A stretch of 64,000 nucleotides of DNA from Burkholderiales bacterium (GCA_027493935.1 JAOSJV010000011.1:466589-530588); one strand, 5' to 3'. Positions 20,438 through 30,460 are shown, counted from the stretch's first letter. The notes: a model not told the origin generated them from the sequence alone. Made by a program: numbers and translations.

Positions 20438-20593
20438 TCTTTCGGGGGCGCTACGAGGGGGCGGAGCCCCCTCGTATGATCGAGCGGTCGAAGTTGGGGT
20501 GGACGAGCATTCTTTCGGGGGCGCTACGAGGGGGCGGAGCCCCTCGTATGATCGAGCGGTCGAAGTTGGGGTGGACGAGCATTCTTTCGGGGG
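20414..20593. repeat. 73-bp tandem repeat, 2.5 copies, spanning the lgt start
   Basis: Three copies begin at 20414, 20487 and 20559 (periods 73 and 72). Each starts gtcgaagttggggtggacga; the third diverges after the ggggg at 20589-20593. Each full copy has a perfect inverted repeat tacgagggggc / gccccctcgta around gga (20452-20476; the second is one base shorter). On the minus strand each copy supplies gaaaga plus the first eight codons of lgt (MLVHPNFD). In the outer copies the frame runs into [11 protein letters not shown] and a stop, making a 19-codon upstream ORF that ends 13 nt before the next ATG. Confidence 0.9.
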
Positions 20594-20599
20594 TGCGAC

Positions 20600-21020
20600 G
20601 GGAGGGCGCGCTCGCCTGGTACGCCAATCCCGTGATCCGCCGGCTGCGGCCGGGTGAGCGAAGTCGATCGGGCGCCGAGGCTCGGGGCGCCGTCGCGCGC
20701 CGCCTATGACGATCGTCGGCGCGGACAGCCGGATTGCACCGACGCGCGGCCGCGCCGAACGCGAGTCGATGCAGGTGCCGATCGGGTCCGGTCCATCGCA
20801 CGAAAGGTTCGACGTCGCCCATGCGGGTCCGATGCTCCCTTGCGGTGGTCCTCGTGCCCCGCGCGCTCGCGCGCATGTCGCCGTTTCGCCGCGGGAGGAG
20901 CGCGGAGTCTAGCAAGTAGCGGTGGCGCCGGCGCGGCTGCAGGCACGCGCTCGCGCCGCGCCGGGCGGGCTAGAATCTGCGCCGTCCCGCGCACTCCACG
21001 AATCGCCAACAGGAGGAACC
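20600..21020. other. Intergenic region between the lgt repeats and ilvD
   Basis: About 420 bp. Open frames here on both strands are Arg/Ala-rich and match no family I recognise. Near ilvD there is a TAGAAT hexamer (about 20971-20976), typical of the -10 elements in this window, and a strong Shine-Dalgarno aggagg 6 nt before the ilvD ATG. I see no riboswitch or leader-peptide attenuator. Confidence 0.5.
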
Positions 21021-22734
21021 ATGGCAACCACGCCGAAGGCCGCAGCCGCTGCTTCGCCCAACCGGCGCAGCCGCACGATCACGCAGGGAATCGCCCGCTC
21101 GCCGAACCGCGCGATGCTGCGCGCGGTGGGCTTCGGCAACGGCGATTTCGAGAAGCCGATCGTCGGCGTCGCAAACGGCCACTCGACCCTCAATCCCTGC
21201 AATGCCGGAATCCAGCCGCTCGTCGACCGGGCGATCGCCGCGATCAAGGAGGCGGGGGGTATGCCGCAGGTGTTCGGCTTCCCGACCGTCACCGACGGCA
21301 TCGGCATGGGCACCGAGGCGATGAAATACTCGCTCGTCTCGCGTGAGGTGATCGCCGACGCGGTCGAGACGTCGGTGAACGGGCAGCTGATGGACGGCGT
21401 GCTGGCGGTCGGCGGGTGCGACAAGAACATGCCCGGCTGCATGATGGCCATGGCGCGCATCAATGTGCCGGGAATCTACGTCTACGCCGGAACGATCAAG
21501 CCGGGCAAGTGGAAGGGGCAGGATCTCACCATCGTCTCGGCGTTCGAGGCGGTCGGCGCGTTTGCCGCCGGCAAGATGAGCCAGGAGGATCTCGACGGCA
21601 TCGAGCGGCACGCCTGCCCGACGACCGGGGCCTGCGGCGGCATGTTCACCGCCAACACCATGAGCTCGTCGTTCGAGGCGCTCGGGATGAGCCTGCTCGG
21701 CTCGTCGCAGATGGCCTGTCCCGATCCGGAGAAGGCGGACTCCGCGGCCGAGTCGGCGCGCGTGCTCCTGCGCGCGATCCGCGACAACCTGCGGCCGCGC
21801 AACATCATTACGCGCAAGTCGATCGAGAACGCGATCGCGCTGGTGATGGCGACCGGCGGCTCGACCAATGCCGTGCTGCACTACCTCGCCATCGCGGCGG
21901 CGGCGGGGGTGAAGTGGACGATCGACGACTTCGATCGCGTCCGGCGCAAGGTGCCGGTCCTGTGCGACCTCAAGCCCTCCGGGCGGTACGCCGCCACTGA
22001 TTTCCACCGCGCGGGCGGCGTGCCGCAGGTGCTGAAGATGCTGCTCGAGCACGGCCTGCTCCACGGCGAGTGCCTGACCGTCACCGGCCGCACGATCGCC
22101 GAGGAGCTCGCCACCGTACCCGCCGAGCCGCGCCCCGATCAGGACGTGATCCGGCCGTGGTCGAACCCGCTGTACGCGCAGGGTCACCTCGCAATCCTGA
22201 AAGGGAATCTCGCGCCCGAGGGCTGCGTGGCGAAGATCACCGGCCTCAAGAATCCGTCCATCACTGGTCCGGCGCGCGTGTTCGACTCCGAGCCCGAGTG
22301 CATGAAGGCGATCATGGCGCGCAAGATCCGCGCGGGCGACGTCGTCGTGATCCGATACGAGGGCCCGAAGGGCGGTCCCGGCATGCAGGAGATGCTCGCA
22401 CCGACCTCCGCGCTGATCGGTCAGGGCCTGGGCGAATCGGTGGGCCTGCTCACCGATGGCCGTTTCTCGGGCGGCACCTGGGGCATGGTAGTCGGGCACG
22501 TGGCGCCGGAGGCGTTCGTCGGCGGCCCGATCGCGCTCGTGCAGGAGGGCGATTCGATCACGATCGACGCCAAGAAGCGCCTGATCCAGCTCAACGTGCC
22601 GGCGAGGGGAGCTTGCCGCGCGGCGCAAGAAGTGGAAGCAGCCGAGGCCGCGCTACGTGCGTGGCCTGCTCGCCAAGTACGCCGCGCTCGTGTCCACCGC
22701 GAGTAAGGGGGCGCTGACCGACGCCGAGCTCTGA
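21021..22734 (+). CDS. ilvD: Dihydroxy-acid dehydratase (one frameshift near the end)
   Basis: Fe-S enzyme of valine, isoleucine and pantothenate synthesis, dehydrating 2,3-dihydroxy-3-methylbutanoate or -pentanoate. Cluster cysteines are in [20 protein letters not shown] and [20 protein letters not shown]; family signature [15 protein letters not shown]-terminal [21 protein letters not shown] one-base gain in GGGG 22606-22609 breaks the frame; removing it gives [18 protein letters not shown] and an end KGALTDAEL at the stop 22732-22734. Repaired length about 570. ATG 21021 has a strong ribosome-binding site. Monocistronic. Confidence 0.95.
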
Positions 22735-22740
22735 GCCGCG

Positions 22741-22775
22741 GGCCGGCCGTTCGCCGGCCGCGGCCGGCGTATAAT
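22741..22775 (+). promoter_or_regulatory. Hairpin after ilvD and -10 element of the LysM gene
   Basis: A 7-bp inverted repeat ggccggc / gccggcc (22741-22759) follows the ilvD stop without a T tract, so it is at best a weak terminator. It is followed at once by a perfect TATAAT at 22770-22775 that suits the LysM gene at 22878. No clear -35 was found at 17 bp. Confidence 0.45.
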
Positions 22776-22877
22776 CCGACCGCGATGCGACATGCGCGCG
22801 AGGCGCAGATCGGCCGCTATGCGCTCGTCTTCGCAATCCCGCTCGACTTTCCCCGCAACGCTTACAAGGAGGCGCGC

Positions 22878-23351
22878 ATGGGCATGTTCGATTTCGTGAA
22901 GGACATCGGCGAGAAGCTGTTCGGCAGTGGTGCGGCGCAGGCGGTGGTGAAGCCCGCGAATGCGGCCAAGCCGTCCGACGAGGAGATCGCGAAGGCGCTG
23001 ATGGCGAAGGTCGGCGGGCTCGGCCTGTCGATCAAGGACCTGGACATCACGTTCAGCGGCGGCACCGCGTACGTCATGGGCACCGCCGCGTCGCAGGCGG
23101 AGCGCGAGAAAGCGATCCTCGCGGTCGGGAATACCGAGGGCATCGCGAAAGTGCACGACAACCTCGCCGTGGCCAAGCCCGAGCCGCAAGCGAAGTTCTA
23201 CACCGTCGTCAAGGGGGACACGCTTTCGAGGATCGCCAAGCAGCACTACGGCGATGCCAACAAGTACATGCGCATCTTCGAAGCGAACAAGCCGATGCTG
23301 AAGGACCCGGACAAGATCTACCCGGGTCAGGTGCTGCGGATTCCGGACTGA
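22878..23351 (+). CDS. BON-LysM domain protein (YgaU/Kbp-like)
   Basis: 157-residue soluble protein with an N-terminal amphipathic helix ([16 protein letters not shown]), a BON domain (about 40-100; [20 protein letters not shown]) and a C-terminal LysM domain (about 108-157; [20 protein letters not shown] then [16 protein letters not shown]). This is the layout of E. coli YgaU/Kbp, a cytoplasmic K+-binding protein; LysM otherwise binds peptidoglycan. Start at 22878 is set by the aaggagg 6 nt upstream, not the earlier in-frame ATG at 22785. No signal peptide. Confidence 0.9.
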   Translation: MGMFDFVKDIGEKLFGSGAAQAVVKPANAAKPSDEEIAKALMAKVGGLGLSIKDLDITFSGGTAYVMGTAASQAEREKAILAVGNTEGIAKVHDNLAVAKPEPQAKFYTVVKGDTLSRIAKQHYGDANKYMRIFEANKPMLKDPDKIYPGQVLRIPD

Positions 23352-23551
23352 GCATCGGTCGCGGGAGGGTGCGCGCACCGATCGCCGGATCTGCATCGCA
23401 CCGACGCCTTAAGCCGTGCACGCCGCGCGGGATTCGCACGCGCCCGATTGCGCGGCAATCGCGGTCCACGCGGCGCGGCCGAACGGCCGCCGCGACGGGC
23501 GGTCACACGTTCACGCAAGCGACCGCCGCTCGCCGGCGAGGACCTGAACGC

Positions 23552-25635
23552 ATGGCACAACATCCCAACGCTCCGCCCGAGGGGGCCGGCCGGAACCGGC
23601 TGGCGCACGAGACGAGCCCGTACCTGCAGCAGCACGCCGATAACCCGGTCGACTGGCATCCCTGGGGCGAGGCGGCGCTCGCGCTCGCGCGCGATCAGGA
23701 CAAGCCGATCCTGCTGTCGATCGGCTACTCGGCGTGCCACTGGTGTCACGTCATGGCGCACGAGTCGTTCGAGGACCCCGACGTCGCGCGCGTGATGAAC
23801 GAGCACTTCGTGAACATCAAGGTCGACCGGGAGGAGCGTCCCGACATCGACCAGATTTACCAGACCGCCCACCAGCTTTTCAACCAGCGCGGCGGCGGCT
23901 GGCCGCTCACCGCGTTCCTGACCCCCGACCAGACGCCGTTCTTCGTCGGCACTTATTTCCCCAAGGAGGCGCGCTATCACTTGCCGGGCTTCGTCGAGGT
24001 GCTCGGACGCGTCGCGGCGGTCTATCGCGAGCACCGCGGCGAGCTCGAGGAGCAGGGCAAGGCGGTGCGCAGCGCGTTTGCGCGCATGGAGCCGTCGCCG
24101 TCGCCCGGCGACGGTGCGGTCTCGGCCGCCCCGCTCGCCGAGGCGGTCCGCGCGCTGCTTGCGAGCTTCGATGCGCGCGACGGGGGGTTCGGCGCGGCAC
24201 CGAAGTTCCCGCACCCGACCGACCTCGAGCTGCTGCTGCGCGAGTGGGCGCGCACCGGCGAGGACGCGGTGCGGCACGCGGCCGTCTTCACGCTCGAGCG
24301 CATGGCCGAGGGCGGCATCTACGACCATCTCGGCGGCGGGTTCTGCCGCTACAGCGTCGATGCGAAGTGGGCGATTCCGCACTTCGAGAAGATGCTCTAC
24401 GACAACGGGCCGCTGCTGCGGCTCTACGCGAATGCCTGGACGGTCACGCGCGAGGTGCGCTTTGCCGCGGTGGTCGAGGAGACGGCCGGCTGGCTCATGC
24501 GCGAGTTGCAGTCGCCCGAGGGCGGCTTCTACTCGTCGCTCGATGCCGACTCGGAGGGCCACGAAGGCAAGTTCTATGTCTGGACGCCGCGCGAGGTGAA
24601 GCGGCTCCTCGGGGCCGACGAGTTCGCTGTCGCGGCGCCGTACTACGGCCTCGACGGCCCGCCGAACTTCGAAGGCGAGCGCTGGAATCTTGTCGTCGCG
24701 TGTGGCATCGGCGCGGCGGCGCAGCGCCTCGGTCGCTCCGTCGAGGAGTGCGAGCGTCTGCTCGCCTCGGCACGCCGCAAGCTGCTCGCGGCGCGCGGCG
24801 AGCGCGTGCGGCCAGGGCGCGACGAGAAGCTCCTCACGAGCTGGAACGCGCTCGCGATCCAGGCAATGGCGCGTGCCGCCGCGGTCTTCGGCCGCGAGGA
24901 ATGGCTGGCGAGCGCCCGTCGCGCGCTCGATTTCGTGCGTGCGAAGCTGTGGAACGGCGAGCGGCTGCTCGCGACGTACAAGGACGGGCACGCGCACCTG
25001 AACGCCTACGTGGATGACTACGCGTTCCTGATCGCGGCCTTGCTCGAGCTCGCGCAAGCGGATTTCCGGCCGGAGGATCTGAGATTCGCCACCAGGCTCG
25101 CCGACGTGCTGCTCGTCCGGTTCGAGGATTCCGCGAACGGGGTTTTTTCTTCACCAGCCACGACCACGAGGCATTGATCCATCGGCCCAAGCCTGGCTTC
25201 GACAACGCGACGCCGTCGGGCAACGGTGTCGCCGCCTGGGCGCTGAACCGGCTGGGGCATCTCACCGGCGACGTGCGTTACTTGCGCGCCGCCGAGCGCA
25301 CGATCCGGGCATCGTGGTCGGGCCTCGCGCGGCATCCTGCCGGTTTCGCGAGCATGCTGAGCGGGCTGTCGGAAGTGGTGGTCCCGCCGCGTGTCGCGGT
25401 GCTGCGCGGCGCGCGTGCCGCGCTGGCGCCGTGGGCGCGCGCGCTTGCACGCGAATACCTGCCGGAGGTCTTGATCGTCGCGGTGCCGGAGGACGTCCGC
25501 GGGCTGCCCGAAGTGCTCGACAAGCCGGTCCGCGGCGCTGTCAACGGCTATATTTGTCAAGGCGTTACATGCTTAGAACCGGTTTCTGACATAAATTTGA
25601 TGCGAGACATGTTATTGTCTCGCACCCGCGCTTAG
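23552..25635 (+). CDS. DUF255 thioredoxin-domain / six-hairpin glycosidase-like protein (YyaL family, one frameshift)
   Basis: Conserved protein of about 694 residues, related to bacterial YyaL and animal SPATA20. The N-terminal thioredoxin-like domain has [20 protein letters not shown] and [20 protein letters not shown] with the CxxC-type motif. The remainder is an alpha/alpha-toroid ([53 protein letters not shown]). One base is missing in the G run 25139-25142; adding it gives [20 protein letters not shown] and an open frame to 25635. Its last codons carry an inverted repeat. Role in the cell unknown. Confidence 0.9.
25601..25624 (+). promoter_or_regulatory. Inverted repeat upstream of the cytochrome c gene
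   Basis: Perfect 9-bp arms tgcgagaca / tgtctcgca around a 6-nt loop (tgttat), within an AT-richer stretch (25580-25620) and 66 bp before the cytochrome ATG. It overlaps the last codons of the DUF255 gene. The symmetric form suggests a dimeric repressor or activator site, or a weak hairpin; it is not an FNR box (TTGAT-N4-ATCAA). Regulator unknown. Confidence 0.35.
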
Positions 25636-25689
25636 GATGCCGCAGAATCCTGAATTCCCGTGATGATTCAACCTGCTAGAGGAGTATCG

Positions 25690-26002
25690 ATGAAGCCGTT
25701 CGTCGCCGTCGCACTCGCTGCCGGTGCCCTGTTCGTGGCCAGCCCGGCAAGCGCCAACGAAGCGCTGCTGAAGAAGCACAATTGCACTGCCTGCCACGCA
25801 GTGGACAAGAAGTTGGTCGGCCCGGCCTACAAGGACGTCGCCAAGAAATACGCCGGCCAGGCGAACGCCGCGAAGATGCTGGCCGAGAAGGTCAAAGAAG
25901 GGCGGCAAGGGGAACTGGGGCCAGGTCCCGATGCCGCCGAACCCGTCGGTGCCCGACGACGCGATCGCCGAAATGGTCAAGTACGTCCTCGCGCTCAAGT
26001 AG
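25690..26002 (+). CDS. Small class I cytochrome c (c551/c552 type, one frameshift)
   Basis: Periplasmic single-haem electron carrier of about 103 residues. Signal peptide VAVALAAGALFVASPASA, haem-binding CTACH in KKHNCTACHAVDKKLVGPAY, and the Met ligand region QVPMPPNPSVPDDAIAEM. One G too many in GGG 25900-25902 breaks the frame; removing it gives KEGGKGNWGQVPMPPNPSV and the end KYVLALK at 26000-26002. A Shine-Dalgarno ggag precedes the ATG. Likely donor to a terminal oxidase or nitrogen-oxide reductase. A strong terminator follows, so it is a single-gene unit. Confidence 0.92.
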
Positions 26003-26022
26003 CGGGTTTCGTCTCCGGCAAG

Positions 26023-26049
26023 AGCCGGCCGCCGTGCCGGCTTTTTTTT
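26023..26049 (+). terminator. Strong intrinsic terminator after the cytochrome c gene
   Basis: Arms agccggc / gccggct around a 6-nt loop, followed by eight T residues (26042-26049). Classical rho-independent terminator 21 bp after the cytochrome stop codon. Confidence 0.9.
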
Positions 26050-26182
26050 CGTTCTGGCCGCCCGCTGCGCCGTCCGACGACCGTGAACACGGCAGCGCGC
26101 GCCGCACGGAGAATTCGCCCATAATGTGCGCGTGACGGATCGCGCGGAGCGGGCTCGTCACGGCAAACCCGGCCAAATCCGT

Positions 26183-26211
26183 TTGACAGGGGATCCGGGC
26201 ATCCCGATAAT
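26183..26211 (+). promoter_or_regulatory. Near-consensus sigma-70 promoter of the liv operon
   Basis: Perfect -35 TTGACA at 26183-26188, a 17-bp spacer and GATAAT at 26206-26211 (5 of 6 to consensus). It gives a leader of about 125 nt before livK. The rest of the gap 26050-26344 holds no gene; the liv Shine-Dalgarno gaggagg (26332-26338) is just before the ATG. Confidence 0.75.
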
Positions 26212-26344
26212 CGCGCCGCCTTTTCGGAACCCCCCGGTTCCGCGAGATTGGGACACATCCCGTTCCGGCAAAGTTCTGCTCGTTCGCACGAGTCCGTCAG
26301 AGCGGGCGCGTGCGGAAGTTCGTTAGCTGCTTGAGGAGGCAATC

Positions 26345-27548
26345 ATGCAATCCGTGCTGAAGTCATTCGCGCTGCTTGCCGCGGTCGCGCTCGCCGTCGC
26401 AGGCTGCGGCAAGGACGAGCCCAAGCCGGCGCCGACGCCCGCGCCCAAGGCGGCCGCGCCGGCGACGCCGCCCGCACCCGCCGAGCTCGTCGTGAAGATC
26501 GGTAGCGTCGCGCCGACCACCGGGCCGATCGCGCATCTTGGCAAGGACAACGAGAACGGCGTGCGACTCGCCGTCGAGGACGTCAACGCGCAGAAGGTCA
26601 TGATCGACGGCAAGGTGCTCAAGCTCCAGCTCGCGGCCGAGGACGACCAGGCCGACCCGGAAACAGGGCACCACGGTCGCGCAGAAGCTCGTCGACGAGA
26701 AGGTCGTCGCGGTCATCGGCCATCTGAACTCCGGCACGACCATCCCGGCGTCCAAGATCTACAGCGACGCCGGTATCCCGCAGATCTCGCCGTCGGCGAC
26801 GAACCCGAAGTACACCGAGCAGGGCTTCAAGACCGCCTTCCGCGTCGTCGCGAACGACATCCAGCAGGGCGGTGCGGTCGGCAAGTACATCGCCGACAAC
26901 CTGAAGGCGAAAACCGTGGCGATCGTCGACGATCGCACCGCCTACGGCCAGGGCGTCGCCGACGAGGTGGAGAAGGCTGCCAAGGCGGGCGGTGCGCAGG
27001 TCGTGGCACGCGAGTTCACGACCGACAAGTCGACCGACTTCAAGGCGATTCTGACCAAGATCAAGGGCAAGAACCCCGACGTCATCTTCTACGGCGGCAT
27101 GGACGCGACCGGCGGCCCGATGGCGAAGCAGGCGCGCGACCTCGGCATCACCGCGAAGTTCGTCATGGCCGATGGCGGGTGTTCGCCCGAGTTCCTCAAG
27201 CTCGCCGGCGACGCGGCCGAGGGCTTCATCTGCTCGATCCCCGGCACGCCGGTCGACAAGCTCGCCAAGGGCGAGGACTTCAAGAAGCGCTACAAGGAGA
27301 AGTTCGGCACCGAGGTGCAGATCTACTCGCCGAACTCCTACGACGCGACGATGGTGCTGATCGAGGCGATGAAGCGGGCGAACTCCGCCGATCCGGCCAA
27401 GTTCCTGCCGGAGCTCTCGAAGACCGACTACGACGGCGTGACAGGCAAGATCGCGTTCGACGAGAAGGGCGATCTGAAGAGCGGCGCGATCACGATCTAC
27501 GAGGCGAAGGGCGGCAAGCTCGGCGTCCTCACCACCGTCGGCGGCTAG
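26345..27548 (+). CDS. livK: Branched-chain amino acid-type ABC importer, substrate-binding lipoprotein (one frameshift)
   Basis: Periplasmic type I binding protein of the LIV family, about 400 residues. N-terminal lipoprotein signal ALLAAVALAVAGCGKDEPKP (lipid-linked Cys in VAGC), then a Pro/Ala linker, then the domain KIGSVAPTTGPIAHLGKDNE. A one-base gain at GG 26659-26660 breaks the frame; removal gives DDQADPKQGTTVAQKLVDEK and an uninterrupted frame through VIGHLNSGTTIPASKIYSDA and DVIFYGGMDATGGPMAKQAR to the stop at 27546-27548. First gene of livKHMGF. Ligand could be Leu/Ile/Val or another amide or urea-type compound. Confidence 0.92.
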
Positions 27549-27569
27549 CTGCCGGGAACGCGACCCGGG

Positions 27570-27597
27570 GCGGCGCCTGCGGGCGCCGCTTTCGTTG
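27570..27597 (+). terminator. Intra-operon hairpin between livK and livH
   Basis: Perfect 8-bp stem gcggcgcc / ggcgccgc with a 4-nt loop, then tttcgttg. It lies 21 bp after the livK stop. Such partial terminators often let the binding protein be made in excess of the membrane components (known for ABC importers; inferred here). A TATAAA at about 27645 just before livH could give a secondary start. Confidence 0.6.
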
Positions 27598-27658
27598 CTG
27601 CGCCCGCGCACACGCCGCCGGTTCCGCGGCGCCGATAATCCCGGTATAAAGTCGCCGC

Positions 27659-28589
27659 GTGGACATCTTCCTGCAGCAGATCGTCAACGGCGTCACGCTC
27701 GGCAGCATTTACGCGCTGGTCGCGCTCCGGCTATACGATGGTGTACGGCATCATCGGGCTGATCAACTTCGCGCACGGCGACGTGGTGATGGTGGGCGCG
27801 CTTACCGCGTTCTCCGTGATCACCGGCCTGCTCGCTGCCGGCAGCGGCATGCCTGTGGCGGTGGTGATGGGGATCGGGCTCGCCGCGGCGGTGCTGGTCT
27901 GCACCACGCTCGCGTTCAGCATCGAACGGGTCGCCTATCGGCCGTTGCGCCGCGCGGCGCGGCTTGCGCCGCTGATCACCGCGATCGGCATGTCGATCGT
28001 GCTGCAGAACACGGCGATGATGATCTGGGGCCGCAATTATCTGCGCTTCCCGGAGCTGTGGGAGACGCGCCGCTTCGTCGTCGCCGGCGCGTCGATCACC
28101 GGCATCCAGATCGTGATCGTGCTGGTCGCGCTGGGCTTCATGGCCCTGCTGCTGCTCATGGTGCACAAGACCAAGCTCGGCACCGCGATGCGTGCAACCG
28201 CGCAGAACCCCGAGGTCGCCGGGCTGATGGGCATCAACATCAACACCGCGATCTCGATCGCGTTTGTGGTCGGTGCGGCGTTGGCGGCGGTTGCCGGGCT
28301 GATGGTCATGAGCTACTACCAGGTGGCCCACTACCACATGGGATTCATGCTCGGGCTGAAGGCGTTCACCGCGGCGGTGCTCGGCGGCATCGGCAACCTC
28401 GGCGGCGCGATGCTCGGCGGCCTGCTGCTCGGCGTGGTCGAGGCGCTCGGCGCCGGCTACATCGGCGACCTGACGTTCGGCTTCCTGGGCAGCCACTACC
28501 AGGACGTCTTCGCGTTCTTCGTGCTGATCTTGGTGCTGATCTTCCGGCCCTCAGGCCTCCTTGGCGAGCGCGTCGGCGACCGGGCCTAG
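27659..28589 (+). CDS. livH: ABC importer permease LivH (one frameshift)
   Basis: Inner-membrane permease of about 309 residues. GTG start at 27659 gives DIFLQQIVNGVTLGSIYALV. One C too many at 27727-27728 breaks the frame after VAL; removing it gives VALGYTMVYGIIGLINFAHG, the classic LivH N-terminus. The transporter signature is in the loop LGTAMRATAQNPEVAGLMGI, and FMLGLKAFTAAVLGGIGNLG follows. Eight or more hydrophobic segments. Second gene of livKHMGF, 4 bp before livM. Confidence 0.93.
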
Positions 28590-28593
28590 CGGC

Positions 28594-29679
28594 ATGCGCG
28601 ACACCGCGGACTATCTCGACCAGCTCAAACGCCACCCGGCGGCGATGTGGCTCGGATTCGCGCTGGTCGGCGCGGCGCTCGCCGCGCTGCCGTTCGTCGT
28701 CGGCCTAGGCGGCCAGACCTGGGTGCGCATCGCCAACCTTGCGCTGCTGTACGTCATGCTCGCCCTCGGGCTGAACATCGTCGTCGGCTTCGCCGGGCTG
28801 CTGGACCTCGGCTACATCGCGTTCTACGCGGTCGGCGCCTACTCCTACGCGCTGCTCGCCAGCCCGCACTTCGGCTTGCATCTGCCGTTCTGGATCATCC
28901 TGCCGGTCGGCTTCCTGGTGGCGTGCGTGTTCGGCGTGCTGCTCGGGGCGCCGGTGCTGCGGCTGCGCGGCGACTATCTCGCGATCGTGACGCTCGGCTT
29001 CGGTGAGATCATCCGAATCTTCCTCAACAACCTGAACGCGCCGGTCAACATCACCAACGGCCCGCAGGGCATCACGCTGATCGATCCGGTGCGGCTCGGC
29101 AGCCTCTCGCTGGCGACGACCGAGCGGTTTGCGGGGCTCACGTTCACCGGGCCGGTGAAGTACTACTACCTGCTGCTCGTCCTGGTGCTGGTCATCATCG
29201 TGATCAACGTGCGGCTGCAGGACTCGCGCATCGGGCGCGCCTGGGAGGCGATCCGCGAGGACGAGATCGCCGCGCAGGCGATGGGCATCAACCTGCGCAA
29301 CATCAAGCTGCTCGCGTTCGCGATGGGCGCAAGCTTCGGCGGCGTCGCCGGCGGCATGTTCTCGGCGATCCAGGGCTTCATCAGCCCGGAGAGCTTCGGC
29401 CTGTTCGAATCGATCATCGTGCTCACCATGGTCGTGCTCGGCGGCATGGGCAACATCCCGGGCGTGATCCTCGGCGCGGTGCTGCTCTCGGTGTTTCCCG
29501 AGGCGCTGCGCTATATGTCGCCGCTGCAGAACGCGGTGTTCGGGCGCGAGCTGATCGACGCGGAGGCGGCGCGGCTGCTGATCTTCGGGCTGGCGATGGT
29601 GCTGATCATGCTCTTTCGGCCAGCCGGTCTGCTGCCTTCGGACGTGCGCAAGCGCGAGCTGGCGATGCGCTCCGACTGA
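28594..29679 (+). CDS. livM: ABC importer permease LivM
   Basis: Second permease of the liv importer, 361 residues, intact. Motifs include ALGLNIVVGFAGLLDLGYIA, LRGDYLAIVTLGFGEIIRIF, NGPQGITLIDP, and the coupling loop GRAWEAIREDEIAAQAMGIN. About ten hydrophobic segments. ATG 28594 (MRDTADYLDQLKRHPAAMW) is 4 bp after livH; an upstream in-frame ATG at 28561 would overlap livH. livG follows after 1 bp. Confidence 0.95.
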   Translation: MRDTADYLDQLKRHPAAMWLGFALVGAALAALPFVVGLGGQTWVRIANLALLYVMLALGLNIVVGFAGLLDLGYIAFYAVGAYSYALLASPHFGLHLPFWIILPVGFLVACVFGVLLGAPVLRLRGDYLAIVTLGFGEIIRIFLNNLNAPVNITNGPQGITLIDPVRLGSLSLATTERFAGLTFTGPVKYYYLLLVLVLVIIVINVRLQDSRIGRAWEAIREDEIAAQAMGINLRNIKLLAFAMGASFGGVAGGMFSAIQGFISPESFGLFESIIVLTMVVLGGMGNIPGVILGAVLLSVFPEALRYMSPLQNAVFGRELIDAEAARLLIFGLAMVLIMLFRPAGLLPSDVRKRELAMRSD

Positions 29680-29680
29680 C

Positions 29681-30460
29681 ATGCCGCTGCTTGAGGCGCA
29701 CGACGTGAGCAAGCGGTTCGGCGGGTTGCAGGCGCTCGCCGCGGTCAGCTTCTCGATCGAGCGACGCGAGATCTACGGGCTGATCGGACCGAACGGCGCC
29801 GGCAAGACGACGCTGTTCAACTGCCTCACCGGCCTCTATGCGGCCGAGGGGGGCGGTTTCCTCTTCGAGGACGCCCCGCTCAGCCGCCTGCGGCCGGACG
29901 AGGTCGCCGGGCGCGGCATAGCGCGCACGTTCCAGAACATCCGCCTGTTCGCGAACCTGTCGGCGCTGGAGAACGTGATGATCGGCCGTCACGTGCGCAC
30001 CTCCGCCGGCGTCATCGGCGCGATCCTGCGCGACCGGCGCACGCGCGCCGAGGAGGCGGCAATCGAGCGCCACGCCGCCGATCTGCTCGAGTACGTGGGA
30101 ATCCAGCGGCACGCCAACGCCCTCGCCAAGCACCTTTCCTACGGCGATCAGCGCCGGCTCGAGATCGCGCGCGCGCTCGCGACGGAGCCCAAGCTGCTCG
30201 CGCTCGACGAGCCGGCGGCGGGAATGAATCCGACCGAGACGCACGCCCTGCGCGCCCTGCTCGAGCGCATGCGCGCCGACGGCGTGACGCTGCTCCTGAT
30301 CGAGCACGACGTGAGACTCGTCATGGGACTGTGCGACCGGGTGCTCGTGCTCGACTACGGCCGCCGCATCGCCGAGGGAGCGCCGGCCGACGTGCAGCGC
30401 GATCCGAAAGTGATCGAGGCCTATCTCGGCGGGCCGCTCGCTGCGAGCGAGGCCGCGTGA
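29681..30460 (+). CDS. livG: ABC importer ATPase LivG
   Basis: ATP-binding subunit, 259 residues. Walker A GPNGAGKTTLFNCLTG, LivG-specific GIARTFQNIRLFANLSALEN, ABC signature LSYGDQRRLEIARALA, Walker B KLLALDEPAAGMNP and switch His in LLLIEHDVRLVMGLCDRVLV. Starts 1 bp after livM. The stop overlaps the livF start (TGATG). Confidence 0.96.
   Translation: MPLLEAHDVSKRFGGLQALAAVSFSIERREIYGLIGPNGAGKTTLFNCLTGLYAAEGGGFLFEDAPLSRLRPDEVAGRGIARTFQNIRLFANLSALENVMIGRHVRTSAGVIGAILRDRRTRAEEAAIERHAADLLEYVGIQRHANALAKHLSYGDQRRLEIARALATEPKLLALDEPAAGMNPTETHALRALLERMRADGVTLLLIEHDVRLVMGLCDRVLVLDYGRRIAEGAPADVQRDPKVIEAYLGGPLAASEAA

Noticed and set aside
20414..20593. CRISPR-like array
   Set aside because: The copies are directly tandem with no unique spacers, and no cas gene is in the window.
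20451..20915. Minus-strand 154-codon frame running through the lgt repeats
   Set aside because: Only the repeated MLVHPNFD segments look like protein and they belong to lgt; the rest is chance reading of non-coding sequence.
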